Positions 1-8,674 of a stretch of DNA of 31,504 bases are shown here, piece after piece (within the stretch, counting starts at the first letter, position 1; each line of letters starts with the position of its first letter). Source of the stretch: JAHIYG01 sp041306075. GTDB lineage: Archaea; Altiarchaeota; Altiarchaeia; IMC4; SCGC-AAA252-I15. The position numbers and the translations under genes are program-made. The stretch covers positions 1 to 31,504 of the forward strand of contig JBFYKH010000028.1 in NCBI GenBank assembly GCA_041306075.1, written 5' to 3'. Under the pieces are notes generated by a model, which was not told the DNA's origin, made no database searches, and was given only the letters and a program-made list of their open reading frames with translations.

Positions 1-1201
1 CTATCGCCATCACCTCGCCGGTGGCCTTCATCTGGCTGCCGATGGCGCGGTCTCCCTGCGCGAACTTGTCGAACGGCCAGCGGGGGATCTTGGCGACGAT
101 GTAGTCGATGGTCGGCTCAAACGAGGCAAGCGTCTTGCCGGTCACCTTGTTGGCTATCTCGTCGAGCCGTTTTCCTGTCGCGACCTTCGACGAGACGCGC
201 GCGATGGGGTAGCCGGTCGCCTTGCTTGCCAGCGCCGAGCTGCGGCTCACACGGGGGTTCACCTCGATGACGTAGTAGTTGGCCTGCTCGACGCTCACCT
301 GGTCGGGGGCCCAGTGCCGGGCAACCATCGGGTGGGGAGAAACGGCAAACTGGATGTTGCAGCCCCCTTCGATGCCGAGGGCGCGGATGATGCGGATGCT
401 GGCCGAGCGCAGCATCTGGTATTCGCGGTCGGTGAGCGTCTGGCTTGGCGCAACCACGATGCTGTCGCCGGTGTGGACACCCATCGGGTCCATGTTCTCC
501 ATGCAACAGACGATGATGCAGTTGTCCGCCTTGTCGCGCATGACCTCGAACTCAATCTCCTTCCAGCCGGCAAGGCACTTCTCCACGAGCACCTCGCCGC
601 TCATGGCGGACGAAAGGCCGTTGGCGGTGATGGTCTCGAGCTCCTCCATGGTGTACGCCATGCCTCCGCCGCTCCCGCCGAGCGTGTAGGAGGGTCGCAC
701 GATGAGCGGCAGGCCGATCTTGTTGGCCAGCTCTCTGGCGCCATCGACGGCGTGTGCGGTCACGCTTTCAGGGACCGGTTCGCCTATCCGCAGAAGCAGG
801 TTCTTGAAGAGCGACCGTTCTTCCGCATCCTTGATGGTCTGTATCGGCGTGCCCAGCGAGCGCACGTTGTAGCGGTCGAGAACGCCGGCATCCGCCAGCT
901 CGACCGCGAGGTTCAGACCGGTCTGGCCGCCCAGCGTCGGTAGCAGTCCGTCCGGGCGCTCCTTCTGGATGATGCGTTCGATGACCTCGGCCGTCAGCGG
1001 CTCGATGTACACGACGTCGGCGATGCCGAGGTCGGTCATGATGGTGGCGGGATTGGAGTTCACCAGCACCGTGGTGATTCCCTCTTCACGCAGCGCGCGG
1101 CACGCCTGGGTGCCGGAGTAGTCGAACTCCGCCGCCTGGCCGATGATGATGGGCCCGGAGCCGATTATCATTATCTTCCGTAGGTCAGTCCTCTTGGGCA
1201 T
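1..1201 (-). CDS. carB: Carbamoyl-phosphate synthase large subunit, N-terminal 400 residues (3' end outside window)
   Basis: This gene makes the synthetase subunit that turns bicarbonate, ATP and ammonia (from CarA) into carbamoyl phosphate for arginine and pyrimidine synthesis in the cytoplasm. The start is ATG at 1199-1201, giving MPKRTDLRKIMIIGSGPI. The frame is open to base 1, so the gene is cut by the window edge. Family motifs read in order: the GSGPIIIGQAAEFDYSG pre-ATP-grasp segment, the glycine-rich ATP-grasp loop RPSYTLGGSGGGMAYT near residue 170, the metal-binding segment EVNPRVSRSSALASKATG near residue 300, and PRWPFDKF close to the window edge. It follows carA after 3 nt, and the end of carA supplies GGTGA just before the ATG as a ribosome binding site, so the two form an operon. 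The identification is secure; only the carboxy half is unseen. Confidence 0.97.
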   Translation of the reverse strand, partial: MPKRTDLRKIMIIGSGPIIIGQAAEFDYSGTQACRALREEGITTVLVNSNPATIMTDLGIADVVYIEPLTAEVIERIIQKERPDGLLPTLGGQTGLNLAVELADAGVLDRYNVRSLGTPIQTIKDAEERSLFKNLLLRIGEPVPESVTAHAVDGARELANKIGLPLIVRPSYTLGGSGGGMAYTMEELETITANGLSSAMSGEVLVEKCLAGWKEIEFEVMRDKADNCIIVCCMENMDPMGVHTGDSIVVAPSQTLTDREYQMLRSASIRIIRALGIEGGCNIQFAVSPHPMVARHWAPDQVSVEQANYYVIEVNPRVSRSSALASKATGYPIARVSSKVATGKRLDEIANKVTGKTLASFEPTIDYIVAKIPRWPFDKFAQGDRAIGSQMKATGEVMAI

Positions 1202-1204
1202 AAG

Positions 1205-2272
1205 TCACCCGAGCATCTCCAGGAACCTGTCGAAGAAGAAGAACGTGTCGTGCGGCCCCGGGGCCGCCTCAGGGTGGTATTGGACGCTGAACATCGGCAG
1301 CTTCTTGTGGCGCAGGCCCTCGACGGAGCCGTCGTTGAGGTTCACCTGCGTGACCTCCACGTCGGCCGGCAGGCTCTTGGCGTCGACCGCGAACCCGTGG
1401 TTCTGGCTGGACATGAAGACCCGCCCCGACTCGAAGTCCTTCACCGGCTGGTTCGCCCCCCTGTGCCCGAACTTGAGCTTGTATGTACTGGCGCCGAGGG
1501 CGATGCCCATGAGCTGGTGGCCGAGGCATATGCCGCATATGGGGAGCTTCCCCTTCAGGTCGCGGACGGCCTTTATCGTCGGCAGCACGCGGGCCGGGTC
1601 GCCGGGGCCGTTCGAGAGGAAGAGGCCGTCGGGCTTCAGGGCCATAATCTTCTCCGGGGGGTAGTCCCACGGTACGAGGGTGACGTTGACGCCGCGTTTG
1701 ACGAGCTCGCGCACCATGTTCATCTTGACCCCGCAGTCTATCAGCACGACGTCGTATTTCCCGTCCAGCCCGTGCTTCGCCGGCTTCTTAACGCATACCT
1801 GGTCGACGAAGTCGACTTCGGTTATGTCCGCCGACTTCCTCGCCTTCGCTATGAGCTCCTCCCGCCCGTGGTCGCCGACCGCGAGGACGGCCTTCATGGT
1901 CCCGGTCTGCCGAGTCTTCTTCGTGAGCGCCCGGGTGTCGACGCCGCTGATGCCGGGGACGCCTTGTTCCTTAAGGAGCGCGTCCACGGACAGCTGGCTG
2001 CGCCAGCTCGAGGGCTTCCTGCAGACCTCCCTCACGACGAACCCCTCCGCCTTGACGCCGTCGCTTTCGAAGTCCCCGCGGTTGACGCCGTAGTTGCCTA
2101 TGAGGGGGTACGTCATCATCAGAATCTGGCCGGCGTAGCTCGGGTCGGTTAGGGCCTCGACGTACCCGGTCATCGAGGTGTTGAAGACCAGCTCCCCCCC
2201 GGCCGCCTCCTCGGAGCCGAATGCCTCACCCTCGAGGTATGTGCCGTCCTCCAGGGCAAGAGCAGCCTTCAT
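1205..2272 (-). CDS. carA: Carbamoyl-phosphate synthase small (glutaminase) subunit
   Basis: CarA hydrolyses glutamine and feeds ammonia to CarB. The 355-residue product is near the usual family length. The N-terminal CPSase domain starts with LALEDGTYLEGEAFG and contains GELVFNTSMTGYVEALTDPSY. A class I glutamine amidotransferase domain follows from about residue 172. The nucleophile C249 lies in GICLGHQ, and the partner residues H333 and E335 lie in QYHPEA. SNGPGDP near residue 220 is also typical. The gene is the first of a carA-carB operon and ends 3 nt before carB. A TATA-like box at 2300-2308 lies about 30 nt upstream, and no Shine-Dalgarno site is seen, so the message is probably leaderless or nearly so. 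Confidence 0.98.
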   Translation of the reverse strand: MKAALALEDGTYLEGEAFGSEEAAGGELVFNTSMTGYVEALTDPSYAGQILMMTYPLIGNYGVNRGDFESDGVKAEGFVVREVCRKPSSWRSQLSVDALLKEQGVPGISGVDTRALTKKTRQTGTMKAVLAVGDHGREELIAKARKSADITEVDFVDQVCVKKPAKHGLDGKYDVVLIDCGVKMNMVRELVKRGVNVTLVPWDYPPEKIMALKPDGLFLSNGPGDPARVLPTIKAVRDLKGKLPICGICLGHQLMGIALGASTYKLKFGHRGANQPVKDFESGRVFMSSQNHGFAVDAKSLPADVEVTQVNLNDGSVEGLRHKKLPMFSVQYHPEAAPGPHDTFFFFDRFLEMLG

Positions 2273-2299
2273 GAGTATCCCTAGGTATAAGAAAGGGGA

Positions 2300-2308
2300 G
2301 TATATAAC
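2300..2308 (-). promoter_or_regulatory. TATA-like box for carA-carB
   Basis: Read on the minus strand the sequence is GTTATATAC, ending 27 nt before the carA ATG. An archaeal TATA box at this distance would start transcription only a few bases before the start codon. Confidence 0.6.
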
Positions 2309-2367
2309 AAGCCCAGAGGGGATTCACGATTTCATAATTAAACCGCAGCCTTAAAGGGGAATGACTG

Positions 2368-3453
2368 CTATTTTTTTGTGATGAACGGCGTCTCCGCCAC
2401 TAAGGCTTTCGCAGGCCTGCCGCGTATGAGGATGTCTATGCCCGTCCCCGGCGCCGAATGCTCTAGGGGGACGTATGCGAGGCCGATGGCCTCCTTCAAG
2501 GTCGGGCTGTAGGTCCCAGAGGTGACTTTCCCGCAGGTTAAGCCGTCAACGGCAACGTCGTATCCGTGTCGGGCTATGCCCGGTTCGGTCATCTTGAATC
2601 CCACTAGTTTCCGCTTCAGCCCGGCTTCCGCCTGCTTCGCCAGGGCGGCCCTGCCTATGAAATCCCTCTTCTCAAGCTTCACGGTCCATCCTATCCCGGC
2701 CTCCAGGGGCGTGGTGGTGTCGTCTATGTCGTTCCCGTAGAGCATCATGGCTGCTTCGAGCCGTAGGGTGTCGCGGGCGCCGAGGCCTGCCGGCTTCAAA
2801 ATCCCCTCGCCAACCCTCATGAGCGCGTCCCAGACCAGCGTCGTCCCGGGGGCGTCGACGTACACTTCGAAGCCGTCCTCGCCGGTGTACCCGGTCCTGG
2901 AGACGACGGCGTCGCAGCCGGCCACGCGCGCCCTGACGAACCTGAACTTCCGGACGTCCTTCAGGGGGGCGTCCGTCACCCGCTGGAGTATCTCCTCTGC
3001 CCTCGGCCCCTGCACCGCGACCTCCCCGGTCCCGTCGCTCTCGTTCCTGAGCTCCGCCCCGTCGATGAGGTGGCTGTTAGCCCACGCCCAGTCTTTCCCG
3101 ATGTTGCCGGCGTTCACGACGAGCGTGTACTCCTTCCGGCCGTGCCTGTAGACTATGAGGTCGTCGACTATCGTCCCGTTCTCGTAGCACATGGGGGTGT
3201 ACTGGCATTGGCCGTCCGACATCCTGCCGACGTCGTTGGTGACTAGCCTGTTGATGAACTCCTCGGACTTCGGTCCCGTCACCTCGAACTCGCCCATGTG
3301 CGAGACGTCGAAGATGCCGGCTGCGCCCCTGACCGCGTTGTGCTCCTCTACGACGCCGGAGTACTGCACCGGCATCAGCCAGCCCCCGAAGTCTATTATC
3401 CTCGCGTCCAGGGAAACGTGCCTTCCGTAGAGTGGGGTCTTCTTTCCTTCCAT
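2368..3453 (-). CDS. gcvT: Aminomethyltransferase (glycine cleavage T protein)
   Basis: GcvT moves the aminomethyl group from the lipoyl H protein to tetrahydrofolate, releasing ammonia and forming methylene-THF. The 361-residue length fits the family. The N-terminal segment TPLYGRHVSLDARIIDFGGW and the motif AGIFDVSHMGEFEVTG are diagnostic. The segment NGTIVDDLIVYR holds the conserved Asp that activates the folate in this family. ARDTLRLEAAMMLYGNDIDD and the carboxy-terminal VTSGTYSPTLKEAIGLAYV are also typical. No gcvP, gcvH or lpd lies nearby, so partner subunits must be elsewhere or absent. The ATG at 3451-3453 is about 20 nt from the TATA-rich tract shared with the divergent gene, consistent with leaderless initiation. 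Confidence 0.96.
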   Translation of the reverse strand: MEGKKTPLYGRHVSLDARIIDFGGWLMPVQYSGVVEEHNAVRGAAGIFDVSHMGEFEVTGPKSEEFINRLVTNDVGRMSDGQCQYTPMCYENGTIVDDLIVYRHGRKEYTLVVNAGNIGKDWAWANSHLIDGAELRNESDGTGEVAVQGPRAEEILQRVTDAPLKDVRKFRFVRARVAGCDAVVSRTGYTGEDGFEVYVDAPGTTLVWDALMRVGEGILKPAGLGARDTLRLEAAMMLYGNDIDDTTTPLEAGIGWTVKLEKRDFIGRAALAKQAEAGLKRKLVGFKMTEPGIARHGYDVAVDGLTCGKVTSGTYSPTLKEAIGLAYVPLEHSAPGTGIDILIRGRPAKALVAETPFITKK

Positions 3454-3469
3454 CGCATCTTGCCCGATT

Positions 3470-3480
3470 AGATATATATT
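3470..3480. promoter_or_regulatory. Shared TATA tract between gcvT and the phosphoesterase gene
   Basis: The tract AGATATATATT is nearly symmetrical and lies about 20-25 nt from the gcvT ATG on one side and the ATG at 3499 on the other. It could serve both directions. It also argues for the phosphoesterase start at 3499 rather than 3481, because 3481 directly abuts the tract. Confidence 0.55.
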
Positions 3481-3498
3481 ATGGTTCGGATTTATATC

Positions 3499-4425
3499 AT
3501 GGAAGTCAACAGGGGGGTCATTGTCTCAGTGGCCATACTCGCCTTGGTCGCCCTATACCCCGCCATAAGGGCGGAGCTCGTCGGCGAGACGGAAGAGGAG
3601 CGCCCCGACGAGCCGGCCAGGACGGACGGATACACCGTCGTCGTGCTCCCTGACACCCAGAAGTATTCGGCCGCCTACCCGGAAATATTCATGAACCAGA
3701 CCCAGTGGATTAAATCCGTGAAGGACAGGCTGAACGTGGCGTTCGTCGTCCAAGAGGGCGACCTGGTCGACCACGCCTCGAACGAGGAGGAGTGGCGCAG
3801 GGCGAACGAGAGCATGAGCGTGCTGGACGGCGTCGTGCCCTACAGCGTCCTGCCAGGAAACCACGACCAGCCGACAAGGCTCTATGAGAGGTACTTCCCC
3901 GCATCCAGGTACAGCGGGTACCCATGGTACGGCGGCAGCCACGGCGGATACAACGACAGCTACCAACTGTTCTCAGCCGGCGGGAGGGATTACCTGGTCC
4001 TGAACCTGGGCTTCTGCCCTGGCAACAAGTCGATAGGGTGGGGGAACAGCGTACTCCGAAGCCACGAGTCCAGGAGGGCCATTGTCGTGACGCACGGGTT
4101 CATAGACGTCAACGGAGAGAGACGGATATACGGCTGCGACAGGATACAGGATGTCTGGGACGACCTCGTAGCGCCGAACGGCAACGTCTTCCTCGTCCTT
4201 TCCGGGCACATACACGGCGAGGGCAGAAGGAGCGACGAGGCCGGCGGAAGGGTGGTCCACCAGCTTCTCGCCGACTACCAGGATTACCCGGAGGGCGGCC
4301 AGGGCTGGCTGAGGCTACTTGAGTTCTCAAGGGACGGGAAGACGCTCAATGTCAGGACTTATTCACCGTACCTCGAACGCTTCAAGACCGACGCTGAAAG
4401 CCAGTTCACGCTGGAAATTAATTAA
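3499..4425 (+). CDS. Exported calcineurin-like metallophosphoesterase
   Basis: This is a two-metal phosphoesterase, probably outside the membrane; its substrate cannot be read from sequence. Metal-binding motifs appear in order: LPDTQ (D52, with Q54 in place of the usual His), QEGDLVDH (D88), LPGNHDQ (N121, H122), VVTHGF, and LSGHIHG. The DTQ form is normal for the exported branch of this superfamily. Residues 7-20 are hydrophobic and form a signal peptide or membrane anchor, followed by an acidic linker. I chose the ATG at 3499 (308 residues) because the TATA tract at 3470-3480 lies the right distance upstream. An in-frame ATG at 3481 would add six residues. The next gene starts 23 nt after the stop. 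Confidence 0.88.
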   Translation: MEVNRGVIVSVAILALVALYPAIRAELVGETEEERPDEPARTDGYTVVVLPDTQKYSAAYPEIFMNQTQWIKSVKDRLNVAFVVQEGDLVDHASNEEEWRRANESMSVLDGVVPYSVLPGNHDQPTRLYERYFPASRYSGYPWYGGSHGGYNDSYQLFSAGGRDYLVLNLGFCPGNKSIGWGNSVLRSHESRRAIVVTHGFIDVNGERRIYGCDRIQDVWDDLVAPNGNVFLVLSGHIHGEGRRSDEAGGRVVHQLLADYQDYPEGGQGWLRLLEFSRDGKTLNVRTYSPYLERFKTDAESQFTLEIN

Positions 4426-4427
4426 CC
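4416..4427 (+). promoter_or_regulatory. TATA-like box before the PHP gene
   Basis: The A/T-rich stretch AAATTAATTAAC overlaps the stop codon of the upstream gene and lies about 22-33 nt before the ATG at 4449. The PHP gene may therefore have its own promoter. Confidence 0.45.
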
Positions 4428-4448
4428 GCGGACGCCCATAATCACCAT

Positions 4449-5078
4449 ATGAGGTACGAACTCCACTGCCACTCCACCTACTCCGACGGCACCGCCACGC
4501 CAGGGGAGATAGTCTCCCTGGCGAGAGGGATGGGCCTTTCCGGAGTCGCGGTCACGGACCATGACGTCATAGCCGGCTCGCTAGCGGCCCTCAAGCACGC
4601 GACGGAGGAGTTCAGGGTCGTCCCCGGCATGGAGGTGTCCTCTTCGGACGGACACATACTCGCCCTCGGCGTGAGGGAGCTGGTGGCGAAGGACATGCCT
4701 GCCGAAAAGACCATCGAGGCGATACACGCCCTCGGGGGGATGGCGGTGGCCGCCCACCCGTACGACCGCTGGAGGACGGGCGTGGGAGACCTCATACTGA
4801 AGCTGCCGTTCGACGCCGTTGAGGTGAAGAACGGCCACACGTTCGGCAACAGGAAGGACCCCGTCCGAGCCTGCCTGGAAGCCGGCTTATCCATGGTCGG
4901 CGGCTCGGACGCGCACACCCCCGGCGAGATAGGGCTGGTGACCGTCGAGTTCGAGGGGACGCTCGAGTCGGCGGTCGAATCAGGGGGTGTGAGGGTGGTC
5001 TCGAAGCCCATCCACAAGCTCGTCTTCACGCACGGGGCCGGCATGCTCAGGAGGCGTCTGAAGGGCATTATGAGGTAG
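4449..5078 (+). CDS. PHP-domain metal-dependent phosphoesterase
   Basis: The product is a 209-residue stand-alone PHP domain, a fold that hydrolyses phosphoester bonds with bound metals. Visible metal-ligand motifs are ELHCHSTYSDG (H6, H8), VTDHD (D37-D39), a glutamate in VVPGMEVSS, VAAHPYDRW, and GGSDAHTPGEIG near the carboxy end. This order matches the short PHP proteins (nucleotide or small-molecule phosphatases) rather than polymerase-associated PHP domains. No partner domain or export signal is seen, so it should be cytoplasmic. The substrate is unknown. It sits between the phosphoesterase and asd genes in the same direction with short gaps, but each has its own TATA-like box. Confidence 0.9.
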   Translation: MRYELHCHSTYSDGTATPGEIVSLARGMGLSGVAVTDHDVIAGSLAALKHATEEFRVVPGMEVSSSDGHILALGVRELVAKDMPAEKTIEAIHALGGMAVAAHPYDRWRTGVGDLILKLPFDAVEVKNGHTFGNRKDPVRACLEAGLSMVGGSDAHTPGEIGLVTVEFEGTLESAVESGGVRVVSKPIHKLVFTHGAGMLRRRLKGIMR

Positions 5079-5080
5079 AC

Positions 5081-5089
5081 TTTTTATTC
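5081..5089 (+). promoter_or_regulatory. TATA-like box before asd
   Basis: The run TTTTTATTC lies 22-31 nt before the asd ATG and just after the PHP stop codon. The placement fits a leaderless message. Confidence 0.55.
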
Positions 5090-5111
5090 ACCGGCGCCGT
5101 ATAATCCAGCC

Positions 5112-6197
5112 ATGAGAAAGCTTAGGGTCGGCGTCCTCGGCGCCACCGGAATGGTAGGCCAGAACTACGTCAGGCTCCTTGAGGGCCACCCCTGGTTCGA
5201 GGTCTCATTCCTCGCTGCCTCCGAGAAGAGCGCCGGTAAGAGGTACGCCGACGCCGTGGCCGGCAGGTGGCATATGGCCACAGGCATGCCCGACTCTGTG
5301 AGGGACTTGATGGTGGAGGACGCGGCCAAGGTCGACAGGGCCGAGGGCCGATGCGACTTCGTCTTCTCGGCCGTCGAGACGGACAAGCACGCAGTCCAGG
5401 CGCTCGAGTGCGATTACGCCGCGCACGGGATGCCGGTGTTCTCCAACTCCTCGGCGCACCGCTGGACTGAGGACGTGCCCATGCTGATTCCGGAGATCAA
5501 TCCCGGACACCTCGGCATCATACCCGCCCAGAGGAGGAACCACGGCTGGAAGGGGGGGTTCATAGTCGTGAAGCCGAACTGCAGCCTCCAGAGCTACCTG
5601 ACGCCGGTCCACGCACTCATGAGGGCGGGATACGACGTCAGCCGCATAGTCCTGGCGACCATGCAGGCCGTGTCTGGCGCGGGATACCCGGGCGTCGCCT
5701 CCCTTGACATAGTCGACAACATAATACCCTACATCGGCGGCGAGGAGGAGAAGACCGAGAAGGAGCCCCTGAAGATACTCGGCGGCGTGGAGGGGGGAAG
5801 GTTCGTCAACAACGACTCCATCCGGATATCCGCCCACTGCAACAGGGTGCCGGTCGTGGACGGCCACACCGCCTGCGTCAGCCTCGAGTTCGGGGGGGAC
5901 AAGCCCTCCACCCACGAGGAGATAATCGGCATCTGGAAGTCGTTCAGGGCGCTGCCGCAGGAGCTCGACCTGCCTTCGGCGCCGACGCAGCCGATAATCT
6001 ACACGCCAGAGCACAACAGGCCGCAGCCGAGGAAAGACCGCGACAGCGACAAGGCGATGGCGGTGACCGTCGGGAGGCTGCGCGCATGCCCGGTATTCGA
6101 CATACGCTACGTCGGCCTCTCACACAACACCGTCCGCGGCGCGGCCGGCGGCGGCATACTGAACGCGGAGCTCGCGCACAAGCAGAAGCTTCTATGA
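5112..6197 (+). CDS. asd: Aspartate-semialdehyde dehydrogenase
   Basis: This enzyme reduces aspartyl phosphate to aspartate semialdehyde with NADPH, the branch point to threonine, methionine and lysine. The 361 residues begin with the dinucleotide-binding segment VGVLGATGMVGQNYVRLL. The catalytic cysteine C157 lies in VKPNCSLQSYL, and the general-base H252 lies in RVPVVDGHTACV. SAHCNRVPV and LSHNTVRGAAGG are also typical. The sequence resembles the archaeal/fungal branch of the family. The stop codon overlaps by 6 bp the end of the convergent 809-residue gene. Confidence 0.97.
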   Translation: MRKLRVGVLGATGMVGQNYVRLLEGHPWFEVSFLAASEKSAGKRYADAVAGRWHMATGMPDSVRDLMVEDAAKVDRAEGRCDFVFSAVETDKHAVQALECDYAAHGMPVFSNSSAHRWTEDVPMLIPEINPGHLGIIPAQRRNHGWKGGFIVVKPNCSLQSYLTPVHALMRAGYDVSRIVLATMQAVSGAGYPGVASLDIVDNIIPYIGGEEEKTEKEPLKILGGVEGGRFVNNDSIRISAHCNRVPVVDGHTACVSLEFGGDKPSTHEEIIGIWKSFRALPQELDLPSAPTQPIIYTPEHNRPQPRKDRDSDKAMAVTVGRLRACPVFDIRYVGLSHNTVRGAAGGGILNAELAHKQKLL

Positions 6198-8621
6198 GGA
6201 CGCGGGCGGCCTGAGGACGGCCAGGGAGGCGTCGTCCCTCAGCTTGCCCGTCAACGCGTCCGCGTCCGCCGCCCTTGCGCGGTCAACGGCCTTCGGGACC
6301 AGGTAGCGGCAGCCGACCCAGCCGTACTCCCTCTCGCCGACGGTGTCGGGGTTGTCCTTGAACATGTTGCGGACGCCGTCGTCCGAGAGGACGGCCTTCA
6401 GCCGCTTCAGCTCGCCTGAGAATCCGCCGAAGAATTCCTCGGCCGACCACCTCACCCCATCCCGTGGCAGCCCGGCCTTGGCGGCCTTCGAGAGAATCCC
6501 GTCCAGCCATCTCGCGTAGGTGGGAAGATACGTCTCGAAAGGCCGGTCCACGTCGCCGAGGACCGCGGTCTCGTCGTTGCGGACGAGGTCGACCGGCATC
6601 GACGACGGGTCGTCGACCGGCCCGCTGAGCCTGATTATCTCGTCGCCGTCGCCGAAGAGGTGGGAGCCCGTGAACGGCGCTATTCGCCCGAGGACCATGT
6701 TTCTCGCCGCCTCCCCTCCCATAAGCCTGCAGACCCCTCGCGCGTAATCGGGGTTCCGGAGGCTCTCGTGAGGTATCTTGTCGGCGGCTATGCCCTCGGT
6801 ATACGACCGGACGAAGTAGACTGCGTAGTATTTCCCCTCCTTCAGGTATGTTATCGCCTCGACCTCGGGATGCCCCGGGTCTAGGACCCTGCTGAACCTG
6901 TTGCGGTCAAGGACGAACTTAGTGTACTCCTCGGAAAGCCTCCTCGCCCTGTCGACCCCGACTTCGGCGCCGTGAACCCTCCGGCCGTCCCTGACCACGT
7001 ACGGGCCGGCTTCATCCTTCAACAGCACCTTCTCCTCTGCGAGCCGCTCCAGCTCGCGCCTGTCGAAGAACGCCTTCCGTCCGCCGCCCAAGTCGAACTC
7101 GAGGCCGCGGAGGAAGTGCCGTTCGTTCCAGTGCTGCCTCCTGACGAAGCTGACCCGGTTGCGCTCCTCGCCGCCCATCCGCCACTCGACGACGTAGACC
7201 TCGCGGCCCCTCTGGTCGCTGGTCTTCTCCCTCTTCGACCTCGACTCGATGACGCTCCCCACATTTATGTGCTCGAGCGCCCCGCCCCTGCCGCGGCACC
7301 ACTCTTCGAAGTCCCCTATGATGACGCGGGCGGCCTCCCCTGCGTCCTTATGATAATCCACTGTCCACCCGCCGGCCTTGGACGCTATCCTCGCCCCCGG
7401 CAGCCACTCCACCTCCCCCACGAACTCCTTGCTGAGCCCCCAGTGCGTCTCCTCGAAGTTGGCTCCTTCCGCTGCGCCGATGAGGTGGTGGTACATGGTC
7501 TGACGCCACCTCGAGTCTTTGGAGTCGTCCGAGTGAAACCCGTCCGCGGTCGCGTCATGGTATTTCGCCAGCATTTCCGAAAGCCTCGAGGAAGCCTCCC
7601 GGTCGCCGTGTTTGTAGCGCTCCCCCTCCCTTGCCTGGACAAATTCCGCGGCTTCTGCAAGGTCCTCGGACCCGAACCGCCCGTAGTCGGCCATGAAGAA
7701 AGAGACCTCCGTGACACCGACCCGGTTAACGGACCTTGCGAGGGAGACTAGGTCGCGCATCTGCCTCACGACCGATTCCCTGCCCGCCTGGGCCGGATTC
7801 TCGATGAACGGGCTGACAACAGCCTTCAGCTGCTCCTCGGTTAGGAGCCTCTGGCCGCTCCCGCCGGCGTAATACAGCGTGATGCCGTGGCGCGTCCGAA
7901 TCTTTGACTCGTCGATGTACTCCCTCTGCAGCGGTTCCGACCTGGTGGGGGGATACAGGCGCCAGAGCTCGCCGATGCGCTCGAAGTGGTCCCTGACGGA
8001 CTCCGCGTCAGACTGGTCGTTCACGCTGGCGAACGCTATGGCCTTGACCTTCCCGCTCGGGACGTTGAGCTTCGACTCCAAGATGCCTATGGCCAGGCCG
8101 AGGTCGTCCAAAGATATGTGGGCGTCCTTCCTAACGCAGACCTCGGCGTCGTCGCCCCTGCCCCTAATGACGAGGGGTGCGTATGAGCGGTATATCAGGG
8201 ATACGTGCTTCCCGTAGGATTCGGATGCCTTCCGCTTCAGACTCTCCTCCCCGGGATTCTCTGGTCTGCGCTGCAGGAGCCGCGCGATGAAATCCAGCCG
8301 CTCTTCGCCAGGCACCCTGTCTCTGGCCAGTCCAGCGGCCTCGTCGGCCACGCCCTCCCCCATGCGGTGAGCCAGGATGGCAGCCATCTTGATGACGCCC
8401 GCCGTGTGGTTCGGCCTGGACATAACGACCGTGTCGGAGGATATGGGCCCGCCCTTGAAGAAGACGCACCCGGCCGGATTCAACGGCCTGCCGTCGGCGT
8501 CCAATGCCAGTGGCGGAGGTCCGACGAGCTCTAAGTCCAGCCGGGACTCCATGAGGGGGACGTCTATGGCGGCCCCGTCGACCTCAATGGAACCGGCGGC
8601 TCGGCCGCGCCGTCTGTTCAT
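6192..8621 (-). CDS. Unrecognised 809-residue soluble protein
   Basis: I do not recognise this protein. It is long, charged, and has no signal peptide or membrane segment, so it is probably cytoplasmic. Visible features are an N-terminal basic stretch (NRRRGRAAGS), a segment rich in Arg/Glu around residues 80-140, and a region near residue 385 with paired His and Trp (MYHHLIGAAEGANFEETHWG). A carboxy half reads HLFGDGDEIIRLSGP and then VDRPFETYLPTYARWLDGIL. The GDGDEII segment loosely recalls metal-binding Asp motifs of kinase-like folds, but I cannot show the rest of such a fold. The codon pattern and GC content match the neighbours. The ATG at 8619-8621 has a TATA box (8643-8651) at the right distance. 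The frame is intact over 2.4 kb, so it is a real gene. Confidence 0.85.
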   Translation of the reverse strand: MNRRRGRAAGSIEVDGAAIDVPLMESRLDLELVGPPPLALDADGRPLNPAGCVFFKGGPISSDTVVMSRPNHTAGVIKMAAILAHRMGEGVADEAAGLARDRVPGEERLDFIARLLQRRPENPGEESLKRKASESYGKHVSLIYRSYAPLVIRGRGDDAEVCVRKDAHISLDDLGLAIGILESKLNVPSGKVKAIAFASVNDQSDAESVRDHFERIGELWRLYPPTRSEPLQREYIDESKIRTRHGITLYYAGGSGQRLLTEEQLKAVVSPFIENPAQAGRESVVRQMRDLVSLARSVNRVGVTEVSFFMADYGRFGSEDLAEAAEFVQAREGERYKHGDREASSRLSEMLAKYHDATADGFHSDDSKDSRWRQTMYHHLIGAAEGANFEETHWGLSKEFVGEVEWLPGARIASKAGGWTVDYHKDAGEAARVIIGDFEEWCRGRGGALEHINVGSVIESRSKREKTSDQRGREVYVVEWRMGGEERNRVSFVRRQHWNERHFLRGLEFDLGGGRKAFFDRRELERLAEEKVLLKDEAGPYVVRDGRRVHGAEVGVDRARRLSEEYTKFVLDRNRFSRVLDPGHPEVEAITYLKEGKYYAVYFVRSYTEGIAADKIPHESLRNPDYARGVCRLMGGEAARNMVLGRIAPFTGSHLFGDGDEIIRLSGPVDDPSSMPVDLVRNDETAVLGDVDRPFETYLPTYARWLDGILSKAAKAGLPRDGVRWSAEEFFGGFSGELKRLKAVLSDDGVRNMFKDNPDTVGEREYGWVGCRYLVPKAVDRARAADADALTGKLRDDASLAVLRPPASS

Positions 8622-8642
8622 GTTTAAAGCTTGGAATGACTC

Positions 8643-8662
8643 GTTTATAACCGATTTTTACC
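8643..8662. promoter_or_regulatory. Divergent TATA boxes for the 809-residue gene and the Lrp-like gene
   Basis: Only 53 bp separate the two ATGs. On the minus strand GTTATAAAC (8643-8651) lies 22-30 nt before the 809-residue gene. On the plus strand GATTTTTACC (8653-8662) lies 12-21 nt before the Lrp-like gene; a second reading is that GTTTATAAC serves both. An Lrp-type regulator bound here could act on both directions. Confidence 0.5.
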
Positions 8663-8674
8663 TTAGCCTTATTC

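Noticed and set aside
3499..3660. Missing catalytic His in the phosphoesterase (DTQ instead of DxH)
   Set aside because: DTQ is the normal form in this exported branch of the superfamily, so it is not a defect.
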